A stretch of DNA of 64,000 nucleotides from Aureimonas sp. Leaf324 (GTDB taxonomy: Bacteria > Pseudomonadota > Alphaproteobacteria > Rhizobiales > Rhizobiaceae): positions 1 to 64,000 of the forward strand of contig NZ_LMOH01000027.1 in assembly GCF_001423245.1 (NCBI RefSeq), written 5' to 3'. Below are positions 11,013 to 19,461 of this stretch, piece by piece. The position numbers and the translations under genes are program-made. A model generated the notes under the pieces. That model saw only the letters and a list, made by a program, of their open reading frames with translations, had not been told where the DNA came from and did no database searches. Position 1 is the first letter of the stretch, and each line of letters starts with the position of its first letter.

Positions 11013-12185
11013 ATGATCGAACCGCAGATCGTCGGCTGGGCCCATTCGCAGTTCGGCAAGCGGGACGACGCCCGCGACACGCGCGACCTCATGGCCGAGG
11101 TGGCCCTGCCGGCGCTGACCCATGCCGGATTGCAGCCGGAGGACATCGACGCCCTGTTCGTCGGCGTCTTCAACAACGGCTTCTCGGGCCAGGACTTCCA
11201 GGCCGCGCTCGTCGGCATGGGCGCCGAGGCGCTGGCTCGCACGCCCGCCATGCGCACCGAGAACGCCTGCGCCACCGGCTCGGCGGCGCTCTATTCCGCG
11301 ATGGATTTCGTCGCGTCGGGCCGCGGCCGCATCGCGCTCGTCGTCGGCGCGGAGAAGATGACCGGCGTTCCGACGGCGCGCGCCGGCGACATTCTCCTCT
11401 CCGCCTCGTTCCGCGAGGAGGAGGCCGATGTCGAGGGCGGCTTCGCCGGCCTCTTCGGGCGGATCGCGCAGGGCTATTTCCAGCGCTACGGCGACCGGTC
11501 GGAGGAGCTCGCGATGATCGCGGCCAAGAACCACGCCAACGGGCTCCTCAACCCCTATGCCCACATGCGGAAAGACGTCTCGGTCGAGTTCTGCAACACG
11601 GTGTCGGACAAGAACCCCTATGTCGCGGCGCCCTTGCGGCGGACCGACTGCTCGCTCATCTCGGACGGGGCGGCGGCGCTCGTCATCGCCCATCCCGACG
11701 TCGCCGCCGATCTGCAGCGGGCGGTGGGATTTCGGGCCCGCGCCCACACCAACGACATCCTCGCCATGTCGCGCCGCGACCCGACGACGTTCGACGGACC
11801 GCGGCGGGCCTGGGCTCAGGCGCTCGGCGCCTCCGGCCTGTCGCTGGACGACCTCGATTTCGTCGAGACGCACGACTGCTTCACCATCGCCGAGCTGATC
11901 GAATACGAGGCGATGGGGCTCGCCGTTCCGGGCGAGGGCTGGCGCGTCGTGCGCGAGGGAACCACGAGCAAGGGCGGGCGTCTGCCGGTCAACCCGTCCG
12001 GCGGCCTCAAGTCGAAAGGCCATCCGATCGGCGCGACGGGCGTCTCGATGCATGCGATGGCCGCCATGCAGCTTTGCGGCGAGGCGGGCGGGATGCAGAT
12101 CGAGGGCGCTGCCCGCGCCGGCGTCTTCAACATGGGCGGGGCGGCGGTCGCGAGCTACGTCTCGATCCTCGAGCGCGTGCGCTGA
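11013..12185 (+). CDS. Thiolase-family acyltransferase (SCP2/acetyl-CoA acetyltransferase type)
   Basis: 390 residues of thiolase fold. The acyl-carrying cysteine is Cys86 in TENACATGSAA, and the GGLKSKGHPIGATG histidine motif is near residue 335. The usual second cysteine (CxG near the C-terminus) is replaced by FNMGGAA, as in SCP2-thiolase-like proteins, so the exact condensation or cleavage reaction is uncertain. The start has GGGAGGAG upstream. It follows the choline importer on the same strand after 460 bp, but nothing ties it to choline metabolism. Confidence 0.85.
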   Translation: MIEPQIVGWAHSQFGKRDDARDTRDLMAEVALPALTHAGLQPEDIDALFVGVFNNGFSGQDFQAALVGMGAEALARTPAMRTENACATGSAALYSAMDFVASGRGRIALVVGAEKMTGVPTARAGDILLSASFREEEADVEGGFAGLFGRIAQGYFQRYGDRSEELAMIAAKNHANGLLNPYAHMRKDVSVEFCNTVSDKNPYVAAPLRRTDCSLISDGAAALVIAHPDVAADLQRAVGFRARAHTNDILAMSRRDPTTFDGPRRAWAQALGASGLSLDDLDFVETHDCFTIAELIEYEAMGLAVPGEGWRVVREGTTSKGGRLPVNPSGGLKSKGHPIGATGVSMHAMAAMQLCGEAGGMQIEGAARAGVFNMGGAAVASYVSILERVR

Positions 12186-12625
12186 CGGAGGAGCCCGCGG
12201 CGCGTCACGGCCGGTCCGGCGCTTGCCGGAGGCGTCCGGCCGCGGCGGGCTGAACCGGCTGCGGAGGGCGTCCGCATCGACCGCTTCCCGAGCTTTCGCC
12301 CGTTGGCTCGAAGGCGGTGGTTCCGGTTCATCTGGCGTTCATGTGGCAGGGCGTAGACGTTAACCCGTGTTTACGAGAAGCGCCTGCTGGCTCCCGTCCC
12401 TTCGCGAGCAGGTGCCTATGGCTGGGCGCCCGACCGGGCGTCCAGCTATCTTTTCCGCCGCCGGATCGGGGTCGCGCCACCCCGCGCAAACCACCCAACC
12501 GGAAGCCGGTGTCGACTCCCGGTTGGGCTTGGCTGCGCCCGTCAGGTTGCCCTTCCGCAGCGCTGCATCTTCGCACGGCGAAGGACAGTTTCCAACTCAT
12601 CGATGTCCGAGCCTGCCTTGCGGGG
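12186..12625. other. Gene-free stretch rich in hairpins
   Basis: 440 bp between the thiolase and eutC stops. No frame here has coding character, and GC is lower than in the flanking genes from about 12300 on. Three stem-loops can be drawn: 12380-12415 (GCGCCTGCT with AGCAGGTGC, one wobble), 12421-12446 followed by a T-tract, and 12494-12527 (CCCAACCGG with CCGGTTGGG). A CtrA-like sequence, TTAAC-N6-TTACG, is at 12360-12375. It could hold a small RNA or the scar of a lost element; I recognise no RNA family. Confidence 0.5.
12421..12454 (+). terminator. Intrinsic terminator-like hairpin
   Basis: An 11-bp stem (GCTGGGCGCCC with GGGCGTCCAGC, one G-T wobble) closes a GACC loop and is followed by TATCTTTT. 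It lies 235 bp beyond the thiolase stop, far for a simple gene end, so it may instead end a short RNA that starts around 12340. Confidence 0.6.
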
Positions 12626-13393
12626 TCACCCGCTCGGCAGAAGCGTCGCCGCGTCGCGTCGCAGCTCCACCCCGCTGCGGCCTTGCTCGAACATCCGCGC
12701 CAGGAGATCGGCGACCTGCGCGGCGGCGGTCTCCACGGGCAGCCCACCCTCGCGCACGTTGGAGATGCAGTTGCGGCGCGAGTCCGGCGTGCCGGGCGCC
12801 GGCGCGTGGGTGATGTAGACGCCGAGGCTGTCGGCCGCCGAGAGGCCGGGCCGCTCGCCGACCAGAAGCACCACGGCCCGCGCGCCGAGCGCCGCGCCGA
12901 CCTCGTCGCCGAGCGCGACGCGCGCCTGATGCGCGAGGGCGATGGGCGCCAGCCGCCAGCCCCGCTCGGCCGCCGCCGCGGCGATGCGCAGCGCAAGCGG
13001 CGCGGCGTTCAGCGTCACCGCCGTCGCCGACAGGCCGTCGGCGATCACCAGCGCGACGTCGGCGCCCGTCGGCTCGGCCGCGAGCCGCGCCCGTCCGTCC
13101 TCCGACAGGCGTCGGCCGAGATCGGGGCGGCGCAGATATTCCGCCCGGTCGCCGACGCGGCTGGCCACATCGACGGTCGCCAGACCGCCGTCGCCGAGCC
13201 GGGCCCGAACCTCAGGCCAGTCGACCTCGGTCCACACCGCCTCGCGGGCGCGTGCGTGGTCGAGAAGGAAGCGCTGCTGCGCGCTCGTCGGCATCCCGCC
13301 GCCCGCCTCGCCGAGCGCGACGCGCGCACCCGTCAGCCGCCGGAGGTCGAGCGGGCGCGGGCCCGCCGGGACGGGCCGGTCGCCCGCGCTCAT
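12626..13393 (-). CDS. eutC: Ethanolamine ammonia-lyase, small subunit
   Basis: 255 residues. The adenosylcobalamin-binding subunit partner of EutB, which splits ethanolamine into acetaldehyde and ammonia. Typical segments are LRRLTGARVALGEAGGGMPT near residue 18, VIADGLSATAV near 118, VLLVGERPGLSAADSLGVY near 170, and RRNCISNVREGGL near 207. The ATG overlaps the eutB stop by four bases, so the subunits are translationally coupled. The long upstream extension of this frame is only a shadow of eutB. Confidence 0.93.
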   Translation of the reverse strand: MSAGDRPVPAGPRPLDLRRLTGARVALGEAGGGMPTSAQQRFLLDHARAREAVWTEVDWPEVRARLGDGGLATVDVASRVGDRAEYLRRPDLGRRLSEDGRARLAAEPTGADVALVIADGLSATAVTLNAAPLALRIAAAAAERGWRLAPIALAHQARVALGDEVGAALGARAVVLLVGERPGLSAADSLGVYITHAPAPGTPDSRRNCISNVREGGLPVETAAAQVADLLARMFEQGRSGVELRRDAATLLPSG

Positions 13394-14790
13394 GCCGCCC
13401 GTCCGGATGCCGCGAGAAGCGGCAGGCGGCCCGCGAGATCGTCGAGCAGCGCGCGCGAGCCGCCGAGCCGGCCGCGGGCGTCGAGGATGCCGGTCTCGGC
13501 GAGCCAGCGCTCGAACTCGGGCGCCGGCGGCCGCCCGAGCGTCTGCCGCGCGAAGGCGGCATCGTGGTGCGAGAGCGACTGGTAGTTCAGCATGATGTCG
13601 TCGGCACCGGGCACGGTGATCACGAAGTTGACGCCGGCCGCGACCAGCAGCGTCAGGAGCGCGTCCATGTCGTCGCCGTCGGCGTCGGCATGGTTGGTGT
13701 AGCAGACGTCGACGCCCATCGGCAGGCCGAGGAGCTTGCCGCAGAAGTGGTCCTCGAGCCCGGCGCGGATGATCTCTCGGCCGTTGAAAAGGTATTCCGG
13801 CCCGATGAAGCCGACCACCGTGTTGACGAGGAGCGGATCGAATTCGCGCGCCACGGCATAGGCCCGCGCTTCCATCGTCTGCTGGTCGATGCCGAAATGG
13901 GCGTCGGCCGAGAGCGCCGAGCCCTGGCCGGTCTCGAAATACAGGAACTGGCCGCCGGGCGGGCAGCGGCCGAGGGCGCGCCCCGCGTCCGCCGCCTCGC
14001 GCAGGACGGCCAGATCGACGCCGAAGCCGGCATTGGCCTTCTGCGAGCCGGCGACCGACTGGAACACGAGGTCGACCGGCGCGCGCCGGGCCATCGCCTC
14101 GATCGCGACCGTGACGTGGCCGAGGCAGCACGCTTGCGTCGGCACGGCGAGGCGCGTGCGCAACTCCTCGAGGAGCGAGACGACGCGGACGTAGTCGTCC
14201 ACCGTGTCGGTCGCCGGATTGACGCCGATCACCGCATCGCCCGAGCCCATCAGGAGCCCGTCCAGCGCCGAGGCGAGGATGCCGAGGGAATCGTCGGTCG
14301 GATGGTTCGGCTGGTTGCGCGTCGACAGGCGGCCTTGGAGCCCGATCGTCGAGCGGAAGCGGGTGACGACTCGGCGCTTGGCGGCGATCGCGACGAGGTC
14401 CTGCAGGCGGCAGATCTTCGAGACGGCCGCCGTCATCTCGGGCGTCAGTCCGGGGCCGAGCGCCGCGATCGCCTCGCCGTCGGCGGCCAGCAGCCATTCG
14501 CGGAAGGCGCCGACGGTGAGCGCGGCGACGGGCGCGAAGGCCGCCTCGTCGAACTGACGGTCGATAAGGTCGGTGACCTCGTCCCCCTCGTCCGAAAGGA
14601 GCGGCTCGGCGCGGAAGGTCTTCAGCGGCGTGTCGGCGAGCGCCATCTGGGCGGCGAGGCGCTCGACGGGGCCGGACGCCGCGATCCCCGCCAGCGCGTC
14701 GCCCGAGCGATGGGGCGTCGCCTTGGCGAGAAGATCGGCCAGCGTCCCGAAGCGGAAGACCGTGCTCTCCACCGTGTGCGAGAAGGGCAT
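13390..14790 (-). CDS. eutB: Ethanolamine ammonia-lyase, large subunit
   Basis: 466 residues, the (beta/alpha)8-barrel catalytic subunit. Conserved segments include IGLQGRLSTRNQPNHPTDD near residue 150, GVNPATDTV near 185, ETGQGSALSADAHFG near 293 and VGFIGPEYLFNGREI near 335. Length is normal (E. coli 453). The start has GGAGAG upstream. No shell proteins, eutA reactivase or eutE aldehyde dehydrogenase lie nearby, so this is a compartment-free ethanolamine system whose acetaldehyde must be handled elsewhere. It probably shares a transcript with the FNT channel gene 100 bp upstream. Confidence 0.95.
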   Translation of the reverse strand: MPFSHTVESTVFRFGTLADLLAKATPHRSGDALAGIAASGPVERLAAQMALADTPLKTFRAEPLLSDEGDEVTDLIDRQFDEAAFAPVAALTVGAFREWLLAADGEAIAALGPGLTPEMTAAVSKICRLQDLVAIAAKRRVVTRFRSTIGLQGRLSTRNQPNHPTDDSLGILASALDGLLMGSGDAVIGVNPATDTVDDYVRVVSLLEELRTRLAVPTQACCLGHVTVAIEAMARRAPVDLVFQSVAGSQKANAGFGVDLAVLREAADAGRALGRCPPGGQFLYFETGQGSALSADAHFGIDQQTMEARAYAVAREFDPLLVNTVVGFIGPEYLFNGREIIRAGLEDHFCGKLLGLPMGVDVCYTNHADADGDDMDALLTLLVAAGVNFVITVPGADDIMLNYQSLSHHDAAFARQTLGRPPAPEFERWLAETGILDARGRLGGSRALLDDLAGRLPLLAASGRAA

Positions 14791-14890
14791 GCGTCGGCTC
14801 TCCGTGGCGGCGATCGGCGGCGGCGCCCGGTGGCGCCCATGGCCGATGGTAGGCGCCCCGCCCCCGCTCCGACAAGACGGGGCGATGCGG

Positions 14891-15739
14891 TCAGCCGACC
14901 TTTCGCAGGTAGGCGTACCAGTAGGCGAGACCGACCGAGCCGCCGCCGAGGATGTTGCCGATCGTCGCGAACAGGAGGTTCTTCAGGAAGCCGAGGACGC
15001 CGAGCGCCGCGAAGGCCGACGGGTCGGTGCCGGCGGCGGCCCAGAAGTCCGGCCCCGCAAAGCCCTTCACGAAGAGCGCGATCGGAATGATCGACATGTT
15101 GGCGACGGAGTGCTCGAAGCCGGCGGCGACGAAGGCGGTGACGGGGCCGACGATCGCCAGGATCTTGCCGGGCACCGTGCGCGCGGCTTGCGCCATCCAG
15201 ACCGCGAGGCAGACGAGCATGTTGGCGAGGATGCCGCTGGCGACGAGCTGGAGGACGCCCTTCTCGACCTTTCCCGCCGCGGTTTCCAGCGACGCGAGGC
15301 CGACCGCGCCGTCGCCCGCCAGATGGCCTCCGGCGATCACGAAGAGGATCGCGACCAGAAGCGCGCCGGCGAGATTGCCGGCATAGACCACACCCCAGAA
15401 GCGCCACATCGTGCCGCGATCGAGCCGGTCGCGCACGCGCTGGATCACCAGCATCGTGTCGCCGGTGAAGAGCTCGGCGCCGGCCACCGTGACGAGGACG
15501 AGCCCGACGGAAAAGCCGAGGCCGGACAGGAGATGGCGCGGTCCGGAAAAGCCCTCGCCAGCGCCAATGACGAGATAGAGGATCGCCCCGAAGGCGATGA
15601 AGGCGCCGGCCAGCACCGCCAGAAGGAACACGTCGCCGGTCGGCTTCTTCACCTTGGCGGCGAGATAGGCGAGGGCGTTCTTCGCCGTCTCGGGCGGCGC
15701 GGCGTCGTCGATCGTGGTGGCGGACTTCTCGTCGGACAT
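14891..15739 (-). CDS. Formate/nitrite transporter (FNT) family channel
   Basis: 282 residues with about six transmembrane segments, the pentameric FNT channel fold. Family features are the GAFIAFG segment near residue 47, GAELFTGDTM near 88, the YAGNLAGALL stretch near 118 and the AAGFEHSVANMS motif with its central histidine near 210. FNT proteins pass small monovalent anions (formate, nitrite, acetate, hydrosulfide); which one is carried here is unknown. Placement just upstream of eutB suggests a link to ethanolamine products. GGAG precedes the start. Confidence 0.88.
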   Translation of the reverse strand: MSDEKSATTIDDAAPPETAKNALAYLAAKVKKPTGDVFLLAVLAGAFIAFGAILYLVIGAGEGFSGPRHLLSGLGFSVGLVLVTVAGAELFTGDTMLVIQRVRDRLDRGTMWRFWGVVYAGNLAGALLVAILFVIAGGHLAGDGAVGLASLETAAGKVEKGVLQLVASGILANMLVCLAVWMAQAARTVPGKILAIVGPVTAFVAAGFEHSVANMSIIPIALFVKGFAGPDFWAAAGTDPSAFAALGVLGFLKNLLFATIGNILGGGSVGLAYWYAYLRKVG

Positions 15740-15867
15740 GGGTGCGCTCCATCCTTGCGCTGGCGGGACGAGACACGCGCCCGTTCGTCAGCCGGGAAAT
15801 GGATGCCGGGGGCCGCCGGGGAAGATGCGCGCCGCAAGGCCGCGCACCGTCTCCTCGAGGGTCGATG

Positions 15868-16875
15868 CTACCACTCGATGCCGATCTTGCCGAAGTGGCT
15901 CGCGCCCTCCTCGTGGCGGAAGGCCTCGGCGAGGTCGGCCAGCGCGAAGCGGCGGTCGACGACCGGGCGCACGCCGTTCGCCTCGAGCGCCCGCACGAAG
16001 TCCTGCTGCTGGCGGCGGTTGCCGACGATGAGGCCCTGCAGCCGCGCCTGCTTGGTCATGAAGGCGCCGGTCGGGATCTCGCCGGAAAACCCTGTCAGGA
16101 CGCCGATCAGTGCGATGTGGCCGCCGATCCGCACCGCCTCGATCGACTGCGCGAGGGTGCCGGGCCCGCCGACCTCGACCACGTGGTCGACGCCCGCGCC
16201 GCCGGTCCAGTCGCGGATGCGGCGGCCCCATTCGGGCTCGGAGCGGTAGTTCAGGGTGAACTCGGCGCCGAGCTGGCGGGCGCGCTCGAGCTTCTCGTCC
16301 GACGACGAGGTGATCGCGACGCGCGCGCCGAACATCCGGGCGATCTGCAGCGCCCAGATCGACACGCCGCCGGTGCCGAGCAGCAGCACCGTGTCGCCGG
16401 CCTTCAGCCCGGCGTCGCCGACCAGCGCGCGCCAGGCCGTCAGGCCGGCGGTGGTGATGGTCGCGGCCTCGACCGCGTCGTAGCCCTTCGGCGCCTTGGT
16501 GAAGGCGGTCGCCGGCAGGACCGCGACGTCTCGTGCGAACCCGTCGATGCCGTCGCCCGGCGTGCGGGCGAAGTCGCCGACGGTTGGTGCTCCGTCCTGC
16601 CAGTCCGGAAAGAAGCAGGAGACCACGAGGTCGCCCGGCGCGAACTCCGACACGCCCTCGCCGACGCTCTCCACGATGCCGGCGCCGTCGGCCAGAAGAA
16701 TGCGGCCATCGTCCGCCTTCATCCTGCCGGTCGCGACCGACAGGTCGTGGTAGTTCAGCGAACCGCCATGCAGGGCGACGCGGATCTCGCCGGGTCCCGG
16801 CTGGCCGGGATCGGGACGGTCCTCGGCCACGATCCGATCCAGCCCGCCGGGTGCCCTCAACGCCATCGCCTTCAT
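15868..16875 (-). CDS. Zinc-independent MDR oxidoreductase (quinone oxidoreductase-like)
   Basis: 335 residues of medium-chain dehydrogenase fold: a GroES-like N-terminal domain, then a Rossmann domain with LLLGTGGVSIWALQIA near residue 165. The catalytic-zinc ligands of classical alcohol dehydrogenases are missing (NYHDLSVATG and LADGAGIVE where Cys and GHE would be), and there is no structural-zinc cysteine cluster, so it is an NAD(P)H oxidoreductase rather than a zinc alcohol dehydrogenase. It lies 128 bp upstream of the FNT gene on the same strand and may open that operon. The substrate is unknown. Confidence 0.83.
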   Translation of the reverse strand: MKAMALRAPGGLDRIVAEDRPDPGQPGPGEIRVALHGGSLNYHDLSVATGRMKADDGRILLADGAGIVESVGEGVSEFAPGDLVVSCFFPDWQDGAPTVGDFARTPGDGIDGFARDVAVLPATAFTKAPKGYDAVEAATITTAGLTAWRALVGDAGLKAGDTVLLLGTGGVSIWALQIARMFGARVAITSSSDEKLERARQLGAEFTLNYRSEPEWGRRIRDWTGGAGVDHVVEVGGPGTLAQSIEAVRIGGHIALIGVLTGFSGEIPTGAFMTKQARLQGLIVGNRRQQQDFVRALEANGVRPVVDRRFALADLAEAFRHEEGASHFGKIGIEW

Positions 16876-16936
16876 CGTCGCATCTCCACGTCGTCCTGCC
16901 GGCCTCCAACGGACCGTTCGGCCTACATATGAACCG

Positions 16937-17473
16937 TCAGGACGCTGGCGAGGGGGAAACGTCGCGTGGAGCCGGGCGGCCGCGCCGGCGCGAGGCGAGA
17001 ATCTCGTCGAGCGCGACGGGACGGAACGGAAAGGCGTCGACGCCGACGTCGTACTGGCGCGGGATCGGCTTCAGCCGGGCGTGGGAGTGGCCGTGGAGGT
17101 CGATCGCGCCCTTGCCCATGCCGTTCCAGGTGCGGAACGCATAGTGGCAGAGGACGAGCGGCCGGCCGTCGACGGTGAGCTCGGCATAGGCCTGGACGCT
17201 TTGCCAGCGCGGATTGTCGCGCGTCGCGGCATCGTCGTTGTTGCCGATGACGAGGTGCTTCACACCGTTCAGCCGGTCGAGAAGCGTGTCCTTCAGATCG
17301 CTCGGCCCCCGCGCGAAGTCGCCGAGGTGCCAAACCTCGTCGCCGGAACCGACGACCGCGTTCCAGGCGGCGATCAGAGCGGCGTCGTGGGCGGCGAGAT
17401 CGGCGAACGGCCGGCGGTCGATGCGCAGGACGCGCGGGTCGTTGAAATGGGTGTCGGCCGTGAAGAAGATCAT
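16937..17473 (-). CDS. Calcineurin-like metallophosphoesterase
   Basis: 178 residues, a compact phosphoesterase. The metal-binding motifs appear in order: TADTHF (DxH) at residue 5, HLGDFA (GDxx) near 49, GNND (variant of GNH[D/E]) near 77, LCHYA near 108 and HGHSHAR (GHxH) near 126. The substrate cannot be inferred; relatives are small cytosolic phosphodiesterases or phosphatases. It begins 38 bp after the end of the AraC-type gene and may be in the same transcript. The tail after residue 155 is basic and probably disordered. Confidence 0.85.
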   Translation of the reverse strand: MIFFTADTHFNDPRVLRIDRRPFADLAAHDAALIAAWNAVVGSGDEVWHLGDFARGPSDLKDTLLDRLNGVKHLVIGNNDDAATRDNPRWQSVQAYAELTVDGRPLVLCHYAFRTWNGMGKGAIDLHGHSHARLKPIPRQYDVGVDAFPFRPVALDEILASRRRGRPAPRDVSPSPAS

Positions 17474-17511
17474 CGCCGCGATCTAGGGCGGCAGTGCCCA
17501 GACGGCGCGCG

Positions 17512-18589
17512 TCAGGCGCTGCGCCGACCGGTGCGCGAGGGCGGCTCTCCGTAGCGCTCGCGGTAGCGGCGCGCGAACTCGCCCATGTGGAGAAAACCCC
17601 AGCGATAGGCGATCTGCGAGACCGTCAGGCGCCCTTCGTTGGCCAGGAGGTCGAGATGGGCGTTCTCCAGCCGCCGGTCGAGGATGTAGCCGAGCGGCGT
17701 CCGGCCGGTCCGCGCCCGGAAGGCCGACTGCAGCGTGCGCAGGCCGACGCCGGCCGCCGCGGCGACGCTGCCGATCGTCATCGGCTCGGCGAGATGGGCC
17801 TCGATGAAGTCCACCGCCTTGTCCGCCGCCCGCGACGGGCCGTCCAGGGGCTCCGCCTTGCCGCGGCCAGGAGGTGAGGATCTGGTTGAGGAGAAGATCC
17901 ATCAGGAGCGGCGCGGTCAGCTTGGCGGCCGGCGTTCCCAGGTGGTCGCCGATCTGGCGGATCGTGTGCACCAGCGCCCCGAGGCGCGGACCTTCCAAAT
18001 GGATCGACGGCTGGAGCTGGAAGGCGGGAGGCCGGTCCCCTTCGAGTTGGTCGTAGCGCGCGCGCAGATCCGACGCGCCGACGGAACAGTTGAGGATGTC
18101 GGAGCCCGGCAGGAAGCGGTTGGCGACGATCTCGGCGGCCGAGAGGATCGTCGCGGTGCCGACCACCGTCTCGAACTCGCGGCCGGCGGTGCGACGCACC
18201 ACACCGCCCCGCAGCGGGATGCGGATGGAGTAGAGGTCGAGACCCTGGGACGGCACGCTCTCGAAGCCGGTGGACGATTGCACCGACCAGATCGCCAGAC
18301 GTGGCGAGCGGATCCCGTCGATGTCGACCTGCGGCGCCTCGCGGCCGGTGGGCCGGAACTGCATCGGCATGCGAGCCTGATCGTTCAGATGCTCGAGCGC
18401 TTCGAAACCGTGGACATGATGGTTGAGCCACTCTTCGGCATCGGCCGGTGCGATCTCCCGCGGGGCGGGATCATCCCTTCCGTCGTCGCTCGGCTCCGAC
18501 CTGTCCTGCACGTGCCTCGATGCCCTTTTCGGCCTTCTTCCCGACGCGTCCAGTCGTGGCGCGTCTGTGGAGAGGCTCTGCGGTTGCAT
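17512..18589 (-). pseudogene. AraC-family regulator split by a frameshift
   Basis: The gene reads as two frames. From 18589 down to about 17860 the frame gives an AraC-binding-like sensor domain (ending LLMDLLLNQILTSWP). From about 17855 to the stop at 17512 a different frame gives a complete double-HTH domain (AVDFIEAHLAEPMTIG, then VSQIAYRWGFLHMGEFARRY). The join falls at a GC-rich TGGCCGCGGCAAGG; removing one base there fuses them into a normal-length regulator of about 330 residues. It is a real inactivating mutation, a sequencing slip or, less likely, programmed frameshifting. It follows fhuC by 68 bp, and AraC proteins often govern siderophore genes. Confidence 0.75.
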
Positions 18590-18657
18590 ACCACGCTGGG
18601 GTTGATGGCCGCATTAAGGCTACCTGTCAAAGTTGCAGGAATTTAAGGCGTTTGTGG

Positions 18658-19461
18658 TCACAGGGGGACGGCGACCGGATCCGGCCGGCCGGGATGACGG
18701 AGGATCGCCATCGGCAGACCGTAGATGGCCTCGAGGGCCGGCGCGGTGACGACGTCCCCCGGGCCGCCGCGCGCGACGAGCCGCCCCGCCTTCAGCGCCA
18801 CGATCTCGTCGCAGAAGCGGGCGGCCATGTTGATGTCGTGGAGGACCACGACGACGCCGACGCCGTGTGAACGGCTCAAGGATCGCACGAGGCCGAGAAC
18901 CTCGATCTGGTGGGCGACGTCGAGCGCCGAGATCGGCTCGTCGAGGAGAAGGCAGCCGGCGTCCTGGGCGACCAGCATGGCGAGCCAGGCGCGCTGGCGC
19001 TCGCCGCCCGACAGGGCGTCCACCGCGCGCTCGGCCAGCGCCAGCATCCCGGTGGCCGCAAGCGCCGCCTCGACACGGGCGCGGTCGGTGTCGGTGAAGC
19101 GGCCGAAGGGTCCGTGCCAGGGATAGCGCCCGAGGGCGGCGAGGTCGCGCACGGTGAGGCCGGGCGCGGGCGGCGTCGTCTGCGGCAGATAGGCGACGTG
19201 GCGGGCGAAATCGCGCTCGCCCCACGCGGCGAGGTCGCGCGTCCCGAAGCGGATGCGGCCGGCGGTCGGCCGCTCCTGCCGGGCCATGAGCTTCAGGAGC
19301 GTCGACTTGCCCGAGCCGTTGTGGCCGACGAGCCCGACGACGCGGCCCGGCGCGAGGTCGAGGTCGAGGGGATGCAGCAGCGTGCGGCCGGCGACCGCGA
19401 ACGACGCGCCCTCGATCGTGTAGCCGAGGGCGGTTCGGGGGCCGTTCGAGGCTTGGGTCAT
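18658..19461 (-). CDS. fhuC: Iron-siderophore ABC transporter ATP-binding protein
   Basis: 267 residues. Walker A GHNGSGKST near residue 45, the FecCD-ATPase marker YLPQ near 92, signature LSGGERQRAWLAMLVAQD near 147 and Walker B LLLDEPISALD near 165. The sequence LGRYPWHGPFGRFTDTD is typical of FhuC. It powers ferric-hydroxamate-type siderophore uptake with FhuB. The ATG overlaps the fhuB stop by four bases. Confidence 0.92.
   Translation of the reverse strand: MTQASNGPRTALGYTIEGASFAVAGRTLLHPLDLDLAPGRVVGLVGHNGSGKSTLLKLMARQERPTAGRIRFGTRDLAAWGERDFARHVAYLPQTTPPAPGLTVRDLAALGRYPWHGPFGRFTDTDRARVEAALAATGMLALAERAVDALSGGERQRAWLAMLVAQDAGCLLLDEPISALDVAHQIEVLGLVRSLSRSHGVGVVVVLHDINMAARFCDEIVALKAGRLVARGGPGDVVTAPALEAIYGLPMAILRHPGRPDPVAVPL

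Noticed and set aside
12340-12530. Cobalamin riboswitch, tmRNA, RNase P or SRP RNA
   Set aside because: None of the diagnostic boxes is present, and the location is downstream rather than upstream of eutBC on the minus strand.
12626-14875. A 749-codon frame including eutC
   Set aside because: Only the last 255 codons match EutC; the rest is out of frame within eutB.
14791-14890. Vitamin B12 control element ahead of eutB
   Set aside because: The 100-bp gap is too short for a cobalamin riboswitch, and the expected conserved boxes are absent.
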